The translations under genes and the position numbers were made by a program. A stretch of DNA of 64,000 nucleotides from JAMXLO01 sp963812475 (GTDB lineage Bacteria; Pseudomonadota; Alphaproteobacteria; Acetobacterales; Acetobacteraceae), in contig CAWEVI010000043.1 in the NCBI GenBank assembly GCA_963812475.1, forward strand, positions 1 to 64,000. Reading direction: 5' to 3'. Positions 7,914 to 18,162 of the stretch are shown here, one piece after another (the first letter of the stretch is position 1; the number at the start of each line of letters is the position of its first letter). Below the pieces are notes generated by a model. That model did not search any database and was not told where the DNA came from. It saw only the letters and a program-made list of their open reading frames with translations.

Positions 7914-10895
7914 CTACGGTATGTTCACCGCGGTTCGGGAAGACGGCGGGCGTGCACCTGACTCGCCTATCAGCGCCATCGGCGCCCAGAAGAACGGATG
8001 CGCAAGGTTGGCTGGCATGCCGTCGCGCCCGGCGGAGGCAATCAGCGCAAGCTGCGCGGCGCGCAGCGATTGCGCAAGTCCATCGCCGGCATTGTTCCTG
8101 TAGTCCTGCAACAGACCCGCGACCAGTTGCTGGGCAGCAGCATCATTCAAACTCCAGTGCGTCGCCAGCAACGATCGCGATCCCGCATAAAAGAACGCAC
8201 GTGCAAGCGCGGACAGGCTCTCGCCCGCAAGCTTGCCGCCGCGTCCGATTGAGTTGCAGGCGGACAGAATGACGGCGTCGGCGTCCAGATCCAGTCCGAG
8301 CGCGTCGTCGGCCAGCAGCATTGCGCCGTCCGCCGTTGTCGCGCCGCGCGGGGCGGACGTGACGATGATCTGTTGTGGCTGGCAGTCGAGCGTCGAGGGC
8401 AGCAGCGCGTGCGTCGAGAAGTGGATGATCCGGTAATTCTTCAGCCGCGCCTGCCGGACCGCCTCCGCGGTGAATGCCGGGCCCAGCAGGACATCCGTCG
8501 CATTCGCACCCATGATGGTCCGTGCCTTCTCCAGTTCCTCGCGGGAGTGCGGCAGGGGAGACAGTGCGGCGAAGTCGGCCGCGGTCTCGGCACAGGCAGG
8601 CTCGGGGAAACTGCGCGCGGCGGCGGCGCGCGTGACGGGCCGGAAATCACCGAAGCCGAACCACGGACGGATTGCCTGCGAAGCCCCGGCGGCGCGCCTC
8701 AACCCGACGAAATTGGCAGCCGATGGCACGTGCGCGATGCTCATCGACAGCACCAGCCACGGAGCGGCGCTCAGATCGGCGCCGCTGTAATCGTCGGTCA
8801 ACAGCAGAGCGAACGGCAACGAAAACAATGGACCGGACGGCGCGACCACGAGCGCCTTGGTGTCCGCGAGCGGGTCCGCAACCGTACCGAGCGTCGCCGC
8901 GAAGACACCATGGGCAGGCCCTGTTGCAAAATCGGGCACGGTGCCGTTCTGCCGCGCCAGCGTCGCCCGCAGTCGCACCACCAGCCGGGTCATCGCTCCG
9001 ATGCCGGTCTCGGAACGCCCAAGCGAGATCTGCCCATCGCGCAGCAACAGGGTCCATGTCTCGTTGGTGGCGACCATCACCTGCGCAAAGGCCTCGCCGG
9101 AGTGCAGCAGCGCGAACACGTCGCGGGCGGACACCACCTGTTGCAAAAGTTGCCCGTAATTGGGCGCGACTTCCTGCACCGCGGCGTCACTGTCCTTCAG
9201 CTCGTCCTGCGCCGCGGCTATTCGCCCATCCAGTGCCGCGCCATCCATTGGAGGGCCGTCGTAGGGACGTCCGCCCAGCCGGCGCAACTCCGCCAGCGTG
9301 TCCCGCGTGCTGTAAAGCGTGCCGAGCATGGCCTCGGCGTCCTGGCGTCGCCGTATCGCCTGCGCGACGCGTGGATCGCGGGTGTCCTGCTCCAGCCGTG
9401 CGGAGGCCTGCGCGATCAGTTGGCTGGTCAGGCTGCCCTCGCCGAGTTCGACGACCTCGAACATCTCGGCAAGTAGTTTCTGGCGTTCGTTGGAGTATTG
9501 CCCGGCCCGCGCGGCCAATGCAGACAGGCACGGTTCCAGCAATCGCTCTTCGATGCCGAGCTTCAGGTCCCGCAATACGCGCACGGCGGCCCGACAGCGC
9601 TCGATCGCTCCACCGGCATCGCCGTTGCGAAGCTGCGTCGCCGCGCGCAGCAACTCGGTTGCCGCGAACGGGCGCGTCAGCGGCAATGCCAGGCGGAAGT
9701 CCGTTGCCGCGCGGTCCAGGCGCACGGACGAACCGGTGTCGTCGTGCTGCTCCGCGTCGATCAGCGCGGCGGTACGCGCGACCCGCGCGCCGATGATCGG
9801 CTGCACCAGCGCGTTGGCCTGGGCGAGACGCTCCGCACTGCGTATTTCCTTGTTCGCCGCATCGATCTGTCCCTGCTTGCGCAGCGCGATCGACCGGTAG
9901 CGGCGGACCTCGACCATGCCCTTGATAGCGGATTGTGCGATCGGATCGACCAGCACGCGTTGGCTCGGGAATCGCGCGAGATCGTCAGGCATGGCGCTGC
10001 TCGCCGATGCTGCGAGCGCTTCCGGGGGAACCAGTTTGGCGTAGGCGGTCTCGGCGCTGGCAAGGAGCGTCAATGCATCGTCGATCTGGTCCTGATTGAG
10101 CAGATGCAGCGCGCGGTAGTGCATCAGGCGCGCGGGCGCCGCCTGATCCGCGGCACTTGGTGACAGTCTGTCGGCCTGCGCAAAGACCACGTCGGCTTGA
10201 CTGAACTGTCCCTGGTTCGACAGTTGAAGTGCAAAACTCATCAGCGCCAGCGAAGTGTTCGGATCATTGTGACCGAGCGCCTGCTGCTGCAGCTTCAACG
10301 CGGCGCGATAGGCGGTGGCTGCGGAGATGAAATCCTCCGAAAGGTTGGCGCGCGCGCCGAGCGCCATGAGCCGATCGTATTCCGCGAAATCACCAACCGT
10401 GAACGCCCGCGCCGACAGTCGCTCGATGAGTTGGCGCATGCCGAGCGAGGGCTGCGATGCCGGCGCCGCGGCGGCCGCCAGATGGCCTGAGAGCACCCCG
10501 ATCGATCGTTCCAGCACCGGCAGCAGTGGCAGGATCCCATCGGCGAAATAGATTTTGCCATCGACGTTCGCGACCAGCGCGACCTGGGGCAAGCCGCCGA
10601 TCCGTCGCGTGCACCGCAGCAACAGCGCCGACTGGGCGTAGGCCAACGCTACCGGCACCGGCGATTCGCATACCAGGCGCAGATCGATCCCGATCCGCCA
10701 CAGGCCTGATGTCGCCAACCTGTCGAGCTCGGTGGTCCCGCCAAGGTTGCTGCGACGCACACTGCCGGCGGGTTGCTCCCAGTCCTTGCAAAAGATTTCT
10801 GCCACGCTCGGCGCGGTCGGCCTGCTGACGGCAGCTTTCGCCGGCGGCTGTGGTGCCGACATCGAGGCTGGCTTCGGTCTGCACCGCATCCGCAT
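7914..10895 (-). CDS. TPR-CHAT domain protein (caspase-like peptidase)
   Basis: A protein of about 993 residues. The N-terminal two thirds is a TPR-like helical array (for example ATAYRAALKLQQQALGHNDPNTSLALMSFA). The C-terminal third is a CHAT domain with an intact His/Cys dyad: HFSTHALLPS and VILSACNS. CHAT domains are caspase-fold cysteine peptidases, often encoded beside two-partner secretion systems. It lies directly downstream of tpsB-tpsA on the same strand. The ATG at 10895 is the first in this frame, but a perfect lipoprotein signal sits just upstream in the neighbouring frame (see 10896-10965). The real N-terminus may therefore have been lost to a one-base frameshift. Confidence 0.8.
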   Translation of the reverse strand: MRMRCRPKPASMSAPQPPAKAAVSRPTAPSVAEIFCKDWEQPAGSVRRSNLGGTTELDRLATSGLWRIGIDLRLVCESPVPVALAYAQSALLLRCTRRIGGLPQVALVANVDGKIYFADGILPLLPVLERSIGVLSGHLAAAAAPASQPSLGMRQLIERLSARAFTVGDFAEYDRLMALGARANLSEDFISAATAYRAALKLQQQALGHNDPNTSLALMSFALQLSNQGQFSQADVVFAQADRLSPSAADQAAPARLMHYRALHLLNQDQIDDALTLLASAETAYAKLVPPEALAASASSAMPDDLARFPSQRVLVDPIAQSAIKGMVEVRRYRSIALRKQGQIDAANKEIRSAERLAQANALVQPIIGARVARTAALIDAEQHDDTGSSVRLDRAATDFRLALPLTRPFAATELLRAATQLRNGDAGGAIERCRAAVRVLRDLKLGIEERLLEPCLSALAARAGQYSNERQKLLAEMFEVVELGEGSLTSQLIAQASARLEQDTRDPRVAQAIRRRQDAEAMLGTLYSTRDTLAELRRLGGRPYDGPPMDGAALDGRIAAAQDELKDSDAAVQEVAPNYGQLLQQVVSARDVFALLHSGEAFAQVMVATNETWTLLLRDGQISLGRSETGIGAMTRLVVRLRATLARQNGTVPDFATGPAHGVFAATLGTVADPLADTKALVVAPSGPLFSLPFALLLTDDYSGADLSAAPWLVLSMSIAHVPSAANFVGLRRAAGASQAIRPWFGFGDFRPVTRAAAARSFPEPACAETAADFAALSPLPHSREELEKARTIMGANATDVLLGPAFTAEAVRQARLKNYRIIHFSTHALLPSTLDCQPQQIIVTSAPRGATTADGAMLLADDALGLDLDADAVILSACNSIGRGGKLAGESLSALARAFFYAGSRSLLATHWSLNDAAAQQLVAGLLQDYRNNAGDGLAQSLRAAQLALIASAGRDGMPANLAHPFFWAPMALIGESGARPPSSRTAVNIP

Positions 10896-10965
10896 AGGCG
10901 TCGGGCGGGGGCGAGGTGCAGTGTGTCGCGGCCAGCAGCAACAGTGCGAGGACCGTGCCCCGCAC
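10896..10965 (-). other. Out-of-frame lipoprotein signal peptide before the CHAT gene
   Basis: A GTG at 10965, immediately after the tpsA stop, opens a frame reading VRGTVLALLLLAATHC followed by TSPPPDAYADA, a textbook lipoprotein signal. It is in a different frame from the CHAT gene; skipping one extra base joins the two. A C5 run in this stretch (TCGCCCCCGCCC) is one possible site. Either a sequence error, a true inactivating indel, or coincidence. Confidence 0.5.
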
Positions 10966-10966
10966 G

Positions 10967-12820
10967 TCAGTAATCCGGCCCCGCAATGTTCGGCGGCACG
11001 ACATCGGGGCTCGAGATCCAGCCCAGCGGGACAGGGAACTGCGGGACTGAGACCAGAAGCAGCGGGGACAGCGGGGAGAGCGCCGATGTGTTTGCCAGAA
11101 CGCCGTAAGCCTCCGGCAGGTTCTGGGCGGAGATGCTCAACGCAACGTCTGCCGCACTGAGCGGAACATCGGCAGACGGACCGGCCGGAGTTTGGTTGAG
11201 GCCGCTGGTGACCGTGCCGCCATTTGTCGTGACGCTTTGTCCCGAGCCCGACGCACCGTTGAAAGCTGCGAGGGTGCCTCCTGTCGGCGCCGCGTTGAGG
11301 CCGCTGGTGACCGTGCCCCCATTTGTCGTGACGCTTTGTCCGGAGCCCGACGCACCGCTGGACGGCACCGCGCTGTTTGATGCGACGATCGATCCGGCCA
11401 CGGTGTCGCCAGCGCCGGTGCCGACCGTGCCGCCATTTGTTGTGGTGCTCGATGCCACGGTTGACGTGACGTGAGGCGTCACGGTCAGATTGTTCTTTGG
11501 GCTGATCGCCAATTTGCTGATGCTGCCGAAGTTGTAGATTTCGGAGCGCGACACTTTGCGCGCCAATTCGGTGTCACGTGGTGGCTGCGTATTGAAGCCG
11601 ACTGACGGCAGCTTGCTTCCCAAATCGCCTCGGTGGGCAACGGGATCGCGTTTCGAGCCGCCGGGCGCCGTAATTGCGCCGCTGTACTGCGCAGTCCGGG
11701 CGCTCAGCGTCGGGACTTCGCTGCTCCGCCCCCGCTCCGTTGCGTCCGCGATTACAGTGGTGTCCACCTTGCCGTCGCGGCCCGATGCATTCACCCGTGC
11801 GGTGCCGGCCAGCGTCGCGTCGCCTGTGGATGCCACCCGGATCGGGCCACCGGTCGGCCCTGTTTGTCCGCGCGCGGCGAGCGTTCCGGCGAACGTCAGA
11901 GAGCCGCCGGTTCCGCTGAGCACGATCGTTCCAGTCTTCTCGCCTACTCTCGATGCAGACATCCTGCCGCCGGCGGTGACGAGGTTCTGCACGACACCAT
12001 CCACCGCCGATGCGGTCAGCAGCACGGTTCCGCCCTCGGCGCGGATCGTGCCCGTGTTGGTCACGAGCGCGGTCGGCGCCTTGCCGTCCTTGTCGGCAGG
12101 CGCCTGCCTTACCTGCCGGGTGACGTCGAACGACAGCAGACCGTCGCCATAAAGGTCGAGCGTATGCGTCTCCGAACCGTCCAGGATGACGTGACCCAGC
12201 CGGGCGCTGATCAGACCGGCGTTTCTCACCCGCGGCGCCACCAGCGCGGCGAGGCCCGCCTGCTTTACGGTGATGCGACCCGCGTTGGCGATCTGTGCAT
12301 CCGGGCGCGCAGGCTGATCGAACACCATCCGCCCCGCCATGAAGTTCTGATTGGTGATCCCGGCGGCCGACACGATGACGCTCTGCGCATCGACCTGGGC
12401 GCCCTTGGTGAACAGAACGCCGGACTGGTTGATCAGGACCACCTGCCCGGTCGCCGTGATCTTGCCGGCGATCTGTGAGGGATCGGCGCTGTTGACGCGG
12501 TTCAGGGTCACGGCGCTGGCCGATGGCTGCTGGAAATCAACCTGCTGTCCGCTGCCGACATCGAAGCTGCGCCAATCGATGGCGGCGCGCTGCGAACTCT
12601 GGGTGACACGCGTCAGCGCATCGGTTCCGCTGATTTGCGCGGCACCAGCGACCACCTGACCGCCCTGCGGCCGGGCGGTCGCCGCGGGCTGCGCTGCGGC
12701 GGAGAGCGGCGTGGCGGCGGAGACGGCAGCAACCACAATCGCGCGACGTGGCAGGGCGCGGGTCCAGCGGCGAACCATGCCCATTCGTTCGTTGGGCAAT
12801 CCCACGAAGACGAATGTCAT
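10967..12820 (-). CDS. Two-partner secretion exoprotein (TpsA), filamentous haemagglutinin-like
   Basis: About 617 residues, exported by the TpsB partner encoded just upstream. It has an extended signal peptide (to about AAAQPAATARPQ, residues 35-45). A TPS/haemagglutination-activity domain follows: ITATGQVVLINQSGVLFTKG and the beta-helix repeats after it (residues about 60-300), with NQSG in place of the usual NPNG. The C-terminal half is low-complexity and contains a duplicated GQSVTTNGGTVTSGLN unit. It is short for an FHA-type adhesin and has no recognisable toxin domain. The start at 12820 has an AGGGGGA site; a frame extension to 12874 lacks one. Confidence 0.8.
   Translation of the reverse strand: MTFVFVGLPNERMGMVRRWTRALPRRAIVVAAVSAATPLSAAAQPAATARPQGGQVVAGAAQISGTDALTRVTQSSQRAAIDWRSFDVGSGQQVDFQQPSASAVTLNRVNSADPSQIAGKITATGQVVLINQSGVLFTKGAQVDAQSVIVSAAGITNQNFMAGRMVFDQPARPDAQIANAGRITVKQAGLAALVAPRVRNAGLISARLGHVILDGSETHTLDLYGDGLLSFDVTRQVRQAPADKDGKAPTALVTNTGTIRAEGGTVLLTASAVDGVVQNLVTAGGRMSASRVGEKTGTIVLSGTGGSLTFAGTLAARGQTGPTGGPIRVASTGDATLAGTARVNASGRDGKVDTTVIADATERGRSSEVPTLSARTAQYSGAITAPGGSKRDPVAHRGDLGSKLPSVGFNTQPPRDTELARKVSRSEIYNFGSISKLAISPKNNLTVTPHVTSTVASSTTTNGGTVGTGAGDTVAGSIVASNSAVPSSGASGSGQSVTTNGGTVTSGLNAAPTGGTLAAFNGASGSGQSVTTNGGTVTSGLNQTPAGPSADVPLSAADVALSISAQNLPEAYGVLANTSALSPLSPLLLVSVPQFPVPLGWISSPDVVPPNIAGPDY
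11195..11358 (-). repeat. 99-bp-period direct repeat inside tpsA
   Basis: Two near-identical copies of about 65 bp (11195-11259 and 11294-11358), 99 bp apart, encode the duplicated SGSGQSVTTNGGTVTSGLN segment. A third degenerate TTNGGTV unit lies further upstream in the gene (about 11430). High DNA identity suggests a recent in-frame duplication. Confidence 0.8.
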
Positions 12821-12913
12821 GGATTTTCCCCCTACGCTCAAGCTTACGCGAGCAGCAGCATCTTGCACGAGCACAACAATGGGGAAATCGCCCGGCGCAG
12901 AGCGGTCAGCCTG

Positions 12914-14611
12914 TCAAAACCGCGCGATGACACGCCAATAGACCGCATCCGACTGTAGCGGCGTCGTCCCCGCGCCCGACGGATTTAGAACGAACCGGGA
13001 GACGCCGACCACGTCGAACTCAGTGTATCGCGTCAGGGTCAGTCGTATCCCGCCACCCCCGGATGCCACGCGGTGATTTGTTTGCAGGGCTGAATTGTTC
13101 CAGGTTTCGCCCCAGGACCAGAAACCGAACAGTTGTGCGCCGATATCGAACGAACGGCCGAGCAGCGGGACTTCCCAGGAGTTATCCAGCCGCAATTCGC
13201 CATAGGCCGCCAGCGCACTGTCGCCTGTCACTTCGCCCGAATAATATCCTGGATTAAGTCGCAGGCCGCCGAGATAGAACTGCTCCACCTGCGGCAGGAC
13301 GTCGTTGCTCCATTGTCCTGCCAGCAGGCCGAGCAGCGACACGCTGGCGCCCGCCCAGGGTTCGAACAACGCCTGAGTCCGACTGATTTCCGCGTTGACC
13401 TTAGTGAAACTGACCACTTCGCCCGAAGGTACTGTCAGATTTCCGACGCTCGACGAAGCGCCGAGCCACGGCAGCCCTTGCGAAACCCTGGCGGTGACGA
13501 CGTTCGTGGCAGCGCGCTCGTCGCCCAGCAATGCGTCCTGCAGCGCGTAAGACGCGCCGAACCGGAGCACGCGGAGCGAGTCCTTGCTGACCGCTATTGC
13601 GCCGCTCTGGACATCGACGCTGCTCTCGATCGCATCGAACGAGGCGGTCAGATCAAGGGTTTGCTGGCGTCGCCGGATCATCGGATAGCTCGCCCCAAGG
13701 CCGGCCACGGTCGTGGTGCCATGATACCCGATGTCGCGCAGGGGCGAAGACGGATTGGTCGGCCCGTAGCCTCCGTATATTCGAATACGCAAGCCCGCAT
13801 CGCCGACGTAGAAGTCCGACTCCGCCTGGCCGAAATTCTCCGTGTTGCCGGAAGTATGATAGAGCGATACTTCCGTCTTCTCGCCGTGTTCCGTGAAACT
13901 GTTCGCATCGAGCACGATCAGGCCCTCGGCGGGACCGGCCTGCGGAAATGCCGCGTTGTCGGCAACCATAAGGCCAGAGAACGGCGCGCGGGTGACTTCC
14001 GCGATCAATGTGAGCGCGCCGGGCTCGTCGGTGGAGGGACGCAGCACAGTGCGCAGGGTCACGCCCGGCACCTCTTGGGCCAACAGCAGCCAGTGTTCGA
14101 GAGTGGCGATTTCGATCGGGCGCTGTTCGGTGAGATGATTCAAAAATCGCAGAACCAATGTGCCTGCCGGCCCAATGTCGCCGTCGAGCTTCACCTCGGC
14201 GATGCGGCCCTCGGACACCACGAAGGTTACGGTTTCCTGAGCGTCAACACTGGCGGAAACAGCAGTTAGAATGAAGCCCGCATCGCGGTATCGGTTGAGG
14301 ATCGCAAGCCGTGCCGCTTCGATCTTTTGCAACGAGGTTGAGCCGATCAAGGGGCTGGTCATGGCGTTGAGCTGTTCGGCGGTGAAAGCCGTCGCGCCAT
14401 CGATCACGACTCGGCGTATCGCGACCTCGACGTTCGGAACAGCCTCGGGTCTCGCTGGTTGTGGCGTTGTCAGTCCAGGTGCAACCGACGGCGGAGGCGA
14501 CGGGCGGATACGGGGGATCGGCGATCCCTGCGGCACCGGTCCCTGAGCGTGTGCGACGCCAATCAGGGACCCCGCCGTGAGCAGTCCGACCATTCCCCGG
14601 CGGAGCCACAT
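12914..14611 (-). CDS. Two-partner secretion outer-membrane transporter (TpsB), ShlB/FhaC family
   Basis: A 565-residue outer-membrane protein that secretes the TpsA encoded 93 bp downstream. Features in order: signal peptide (MWLRRGMVGLLTAGSLIGVAHAQ), a Pro-rich linker, and two POTRA domains (about 55-210, containing VVIDGATAFTAEQLNAM and FVVSEGRIAEVKLDG). A 16-strand-type beta barrel follows, ending in a C-terminal aromatic residue (VYWRVIARF). The start at 14611 places the signal peptide correctly; the frame is open 69 codons further upstream with no signal character. Length matches the family. Confidence 0.88.
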   Translation of the reverse strand: MWLRRGMVGLLTAGSLIGVAHAQGPVPQGSPIPRIRPSPPPSVAPGLTTPQPARPEAVPNVEVAIRRVVIDGATAFTAEQLNAMTSPLIGSTSLQKIEAARLAILNRYRDAGFILTAVSASVDAQETVTFVVSEGRIAEVKLDGDIGPAGTLVLRFLNHLTEQRPIEIATLEHWLLLAQEVPGVTLRTVLRPSTDEPGALTLIAEVTRAPFSGLMVADNAAFPQAGPAEGLIVLDANSFTEHGEKTEVSLYHTSGNTENFGQAESDFYVGDAGLRIRIYGGYGPTNPSSPLRDIGYHGTTTVAGLGASYPMIRRRQQTLDLTASFDAIESSVDVQSGAIAVSKDSLRVLRFGASYALQDALLGDERAATNVVTARVSQGLPWLGASSSVGNLTVPSGEVVSFTKVNAEISRTQALFEPWAGASVSLLGLLAGQWSNDVLPQVEQFYLGGLRLNPGYYSGEVTGDSALAAYGELRLDNSWEVPLLGRSFDIGAQLFGFWSWGETWNNSALQTNHRVASGGGGIRLTLTRYTEFDVVGVSRFVLNPSGAGTTPLQSDAVYWRVIARF

Positions 14612-14811
14612 TTGCTTCGCTTCCAGGCGAGATGACTCTTGTCGTGGCGAAACATTAGAGACGCGGGTTGCGGGGTGCAACATGTGCAGCCCCGGCAGTT
14701 GACAACATCGGACTCCTGATCGTCCCCGTGCGCGTCCACCGTAGGCATGGGTCCGCGGCTGGGATTGGCGCCTGCGATGCGGTAGCGTCGGCGACAAAGT
14801 GGGAGTGAGCC

Positions 14812-16158
14812 GTGGCAAACGAGACGGTTCGCCTTGCCGAATACGCAGCAGGCTTGCGCTACGAGGACCTGCCGCCGATCGTCGTGCAACGCGCCAAGGA
14901 CTGCATCACCGACACGTTCGCGGTGATCGTCCAGGGTAATGGCCTGCCCTGGAGCCGCATCGTCGCCTCCTATGCGCAGCGCGTCGGCGCGGGCGGACGC
15001 AGTCGCATCCTCGGCGCTGATGGACCAACGTTGCAAGCTCCGGCTGCGGCGCTGGCCAACGGTGCGCTGGCGCATGCATTCGAGTCCGACAACCTGACGA
15101 AGCCGGGTGCTGGCGTGCACCCCGGCGCCACCCTGCTGCCACCAGGATTAGCGGTGGCGCAGGAACGCGGCAGCAGCGGGCGCGAGTTGATCACCGCCGT
15201 GGTCGCCGGCTTCGAGGTGATGTACCGGATCGGCTACGCGACGAAGCACAGCAACGAGCGACGTGGCTTTCACGCGCCTGGCACCACCGGCCCGTTCGGT
15301 GCAGCGGTGGCGGCTGGCGTTCTGCTGGGGCTGGACGCGCCGCGGATGACCAGCGCGCTTGGCATCGCCGGTTCGCTGGCGTGCGGACTGATGGAATTTG
15401 CCCGTTCTGGCACAGGAGCGATGGTGAAGCGGCTGCATCTCGGCCGCGCGGCCGAAAGCGGGGTGCTGGCGGCGAGCCTGGCCGCCGACGGGTTCACCGG
15501 CCCGCAAACCGTGATCGAAGGCGAGGCCGGATTCCTGAAGGTATTCTGCACGGAATGGGATTTGAACGACGTGACGCGCGGGCTCGGCAGCGAGTTTGTG
15601 ACACTAAAACTGTGCCTCAAGCGATTTCCGGTCCACATGACCGCGCACACCGCGGTGCAGGCCGTGCTGGAGTTGCAGGCGGAACACGGCTTCGACGCCG
15701 CCGATGTGGATCGAGCAACGGTGGCGGGCACCGAGCGGATGGCGACGGTCAACAACATCCGCGATCCCGCCGACATCATGATGGCGCAGTATTCGATCCC
15801 GTTCTGCGTGGCTCTGGCTCTGTTCCGCGATCCACGCGATCCGAGATCGTTCGACGATTCGGCGCTGAGGGATGCGGCGATTCGCGCGATGTGCGGACGC
15901 ATTGCGATTACCGTGGCGGATCCGCCGACCAAAGTCGCCGGCGCGAGCATCGTCACGATCTGGTTGAAGGATGGCCGCACATTCACGCGCGAAGTGGAGG
16001 AATTCAACGGCACGCCAGCCCGGCCGCTCGATCGAGCCGAGCTGTGCGACAAGTTCATGATGCTGACGCACGACCGCTACAGGGCCGAGGCTGCGAGATT
16101 GTTCGAGCGCTTGCAGAGCCTGGAGGAGGAAACCGACCTCGGATGGGTGGGCGCATGA
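14812..16158 (+). CDS. MmgE/PrpD family protein
   Basis: A 448-residue member of the MmgE/PrpD fold, which includes 2-methylcitrate dehydratase and cis-aconitate decarboxylase. Family features seen are the N-terminal helical region (RAKDCITDTFAVIVQG), the ANGALAHAFESDN and GVHPGATLLP segments, and the GFEVMYRIG and RGFHAPGTTGPFGAAVAAG motifs. There is no adjacent prpB or prpC, so methylcitrate cycle membership is not supported and the substrate is unknown. GTG start with GGGAGTGAG close upstream. It is divergent from tpsB. Confidence 0.8.
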   Translation: MANETVRLAEYAAGLRYEDLPPIVVQRAKDCITDTFAVIVQGNGLPWSRIVASYAQRVGAGGRSRILGADGPTLQAPAAALANGALAHAFESDNLTKPGAGVHPGATLLPPGLAVAQERGSSGRELITAVVAGFEVMYRIGYATKHSNERRGFHAPGTTGPFGAAVAAGVLLGLDAPRMTSALGIAGSLACGLMEFARSGTGAMVKRLHLGRAAESGVLAASLAADGFTGPQTVIEGEAGFLKVFCTEWDLNDVTRGLGSEFVTLKLCLKRFPVHMTAHTAVQAVLELQAEHGFDAADVDRATVAGTERMATVNNIRDPADIMMAQYSIPFCVALALFRDPRDPRSFDDSALRDAAIRAMCGRIAITVADPPTKVAGASIVTIWLKDGRTFTREVEEFNGTPARPLDRAELCDKFMMLTHDRYRAEAARLFERLQSLEEETDLGWVGA

Positions 16159-16881
<723 letters not shown>

Positions 16882-17149
16882 ATCGGCGCCCATGCAGGAG
16901 ACGCGGCGCGTTATAGGAGTGGCGGCCGGGCATCGCAACACAGTTGGCCGTCGCGCACCCCGCGGCGGCCTCAGATGCGCCGAATTTATCCTCATGAGCG
17001 CGACAGAGCGCCATATTCCACTACGTAGGACGAAATCCTCGGAGGATATTTCTTTCTTAACCCCGCCGTATTGCAAATAACTGAACAAACCATCTCCTAT
17101 AGGCCCAATCCAAACCCACAGCCTCGGCAACGCAGGGAGAATCCAGACC

Positions 17150-18133
17150 GTGAGCCGCATTCACGTCCTGCATGAGAACGCCGCCTGGCTACCGCCGCTG
17201 GTACAGGCATTCGATCAGCGCGGCTTGCCCTGGACCGAGTGGTTCCTCGATGCCGGCACCTTCGACCTTGCCGCCCCGCCACCCCAGGGCGTGTTCTACA
17301 ACCGCATGAGCGCATCGTCACACACGCGGGACCATCGCTACGCCGCGGAACTGACCGCCGCCGTTCTTGCGTGGCTCACCCGCTGGGGCCGGCGCGTGGT
17401 CAACGGGTCTGGAGCCCTCGACCTCGAGATCAGCAAGGTCCGGCAGTACGCAGCGCTGGAAGGCCACGGCATCGCCACCCCGCGCACCGTTCTCGTGGCC
17501 GGACGCGACCGTGTCGTCGCCGGCGCACTGCGATATTTCCCCGGCCAGCCGGTCATCCTGAAGCCGAACCGTGGCGGCAAGGGCCTCGGCGTACAGCTTT
17601 TCCATACCACCGACAGCCTGGCCGCCTGGCTCACCGGGGCTGATTACGTTGCGCCGGTCGATGGCCTCCATCTCCTGCAGGAATATGTGCGCGCACCACG
17701 ACCCGTCATCACGCGCGCCGAGTTCGTCGGCGGCCGGTTTCTCTACGCGGTCGAGGTCGACACCAGCGACGGGTTCGAACTGTGCCCAGCGGACGCCTGC
17801 GCCGTCAGCGACGCCAACTGCCCGGTCGGCGATACGCCACGGGATAAGCTTACCGATGCACCGCGGGACAAGTTCACCATCGTCGATGGCATCCCGGACG
17901 CGTTGCGTGGACGGCTGGAACGGTTCCTGGCAGCCGCCGGCATCGAGGTTGCGGGTATCGAGTTCATCACTGATGCCGAGGGTCGCACCCTGGTGTACGA
18001 CGTGAACACCAACACCAACTACAATCCGGACGCAGAGATGCGGGCCGGTCGGACCGGCACGGCGCGATCCGGGCCCGGCGCCATCGCGCAGTTCCTTGGC
18101 GGCGAACTGGCGCTGCTATCCGCGGCCGCCTGA
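17150..18133 (+). CDS. ATP-grasp ligase (RimK-like)
   Basis: A 327-residue ATP-grasp enzyme of the RimK/glutathione-synthetase type, which joins a carboxylate to an amine through an acyl phosphate. Motifs seen: the ATP-binding lid strand PVILKPNRGGKGLGVQLF (about 138-155), the HLLQEYVRAP adenine-binding segment (about 172), and the C-terminal metal site VYDVNTNTNYN (about 283-293). No carrier protein or peptide partner is next to it, so the substrate is unknown. GTG start with an AGGGAGA site about 12 bases upstream. Convergent with the OmpA-like lipoprotein gene. Confidence 0.75.
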   Translation: MSRIHVLHENAAWLPPLVQAFDQRGLPWTEWFLDAGTFDLAAPPPQGVFYNRMSASSHTRDHRYAAELTAAVLAWLTRWGRRVVNGSGALDLEISKVRQYAALEGHGIATPRTVLVAGRDRVVAGALRYFPGQPVILKPNRGGKGLGVQLFHTTDSLAAWLTGADYVAPVDGLHLLQEYVRAPRPVITRAEFVGGRFLYAVEVDTSDGFELCPADACAVSDANCPVGDTPRDKLTDAPRDKFTIVDGIPDALRGRLERFLAAAGIEVAGIEFITDAEGRTLVYDVNTNTNYNPDAEMRAGRTGTARSGPGAIAQFLGGELALLSAAA

Positions 18134-18162
18134 GGCGGGATAACCGGCCCCCCGGGGCGGGC

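Noticed and set aside
11195..11470. Regular repeats resembling a CRISPR array
   Set aside because: Repeats are in-frame parts of tpsA with a 99-bp period and no spacer-like unique segments.
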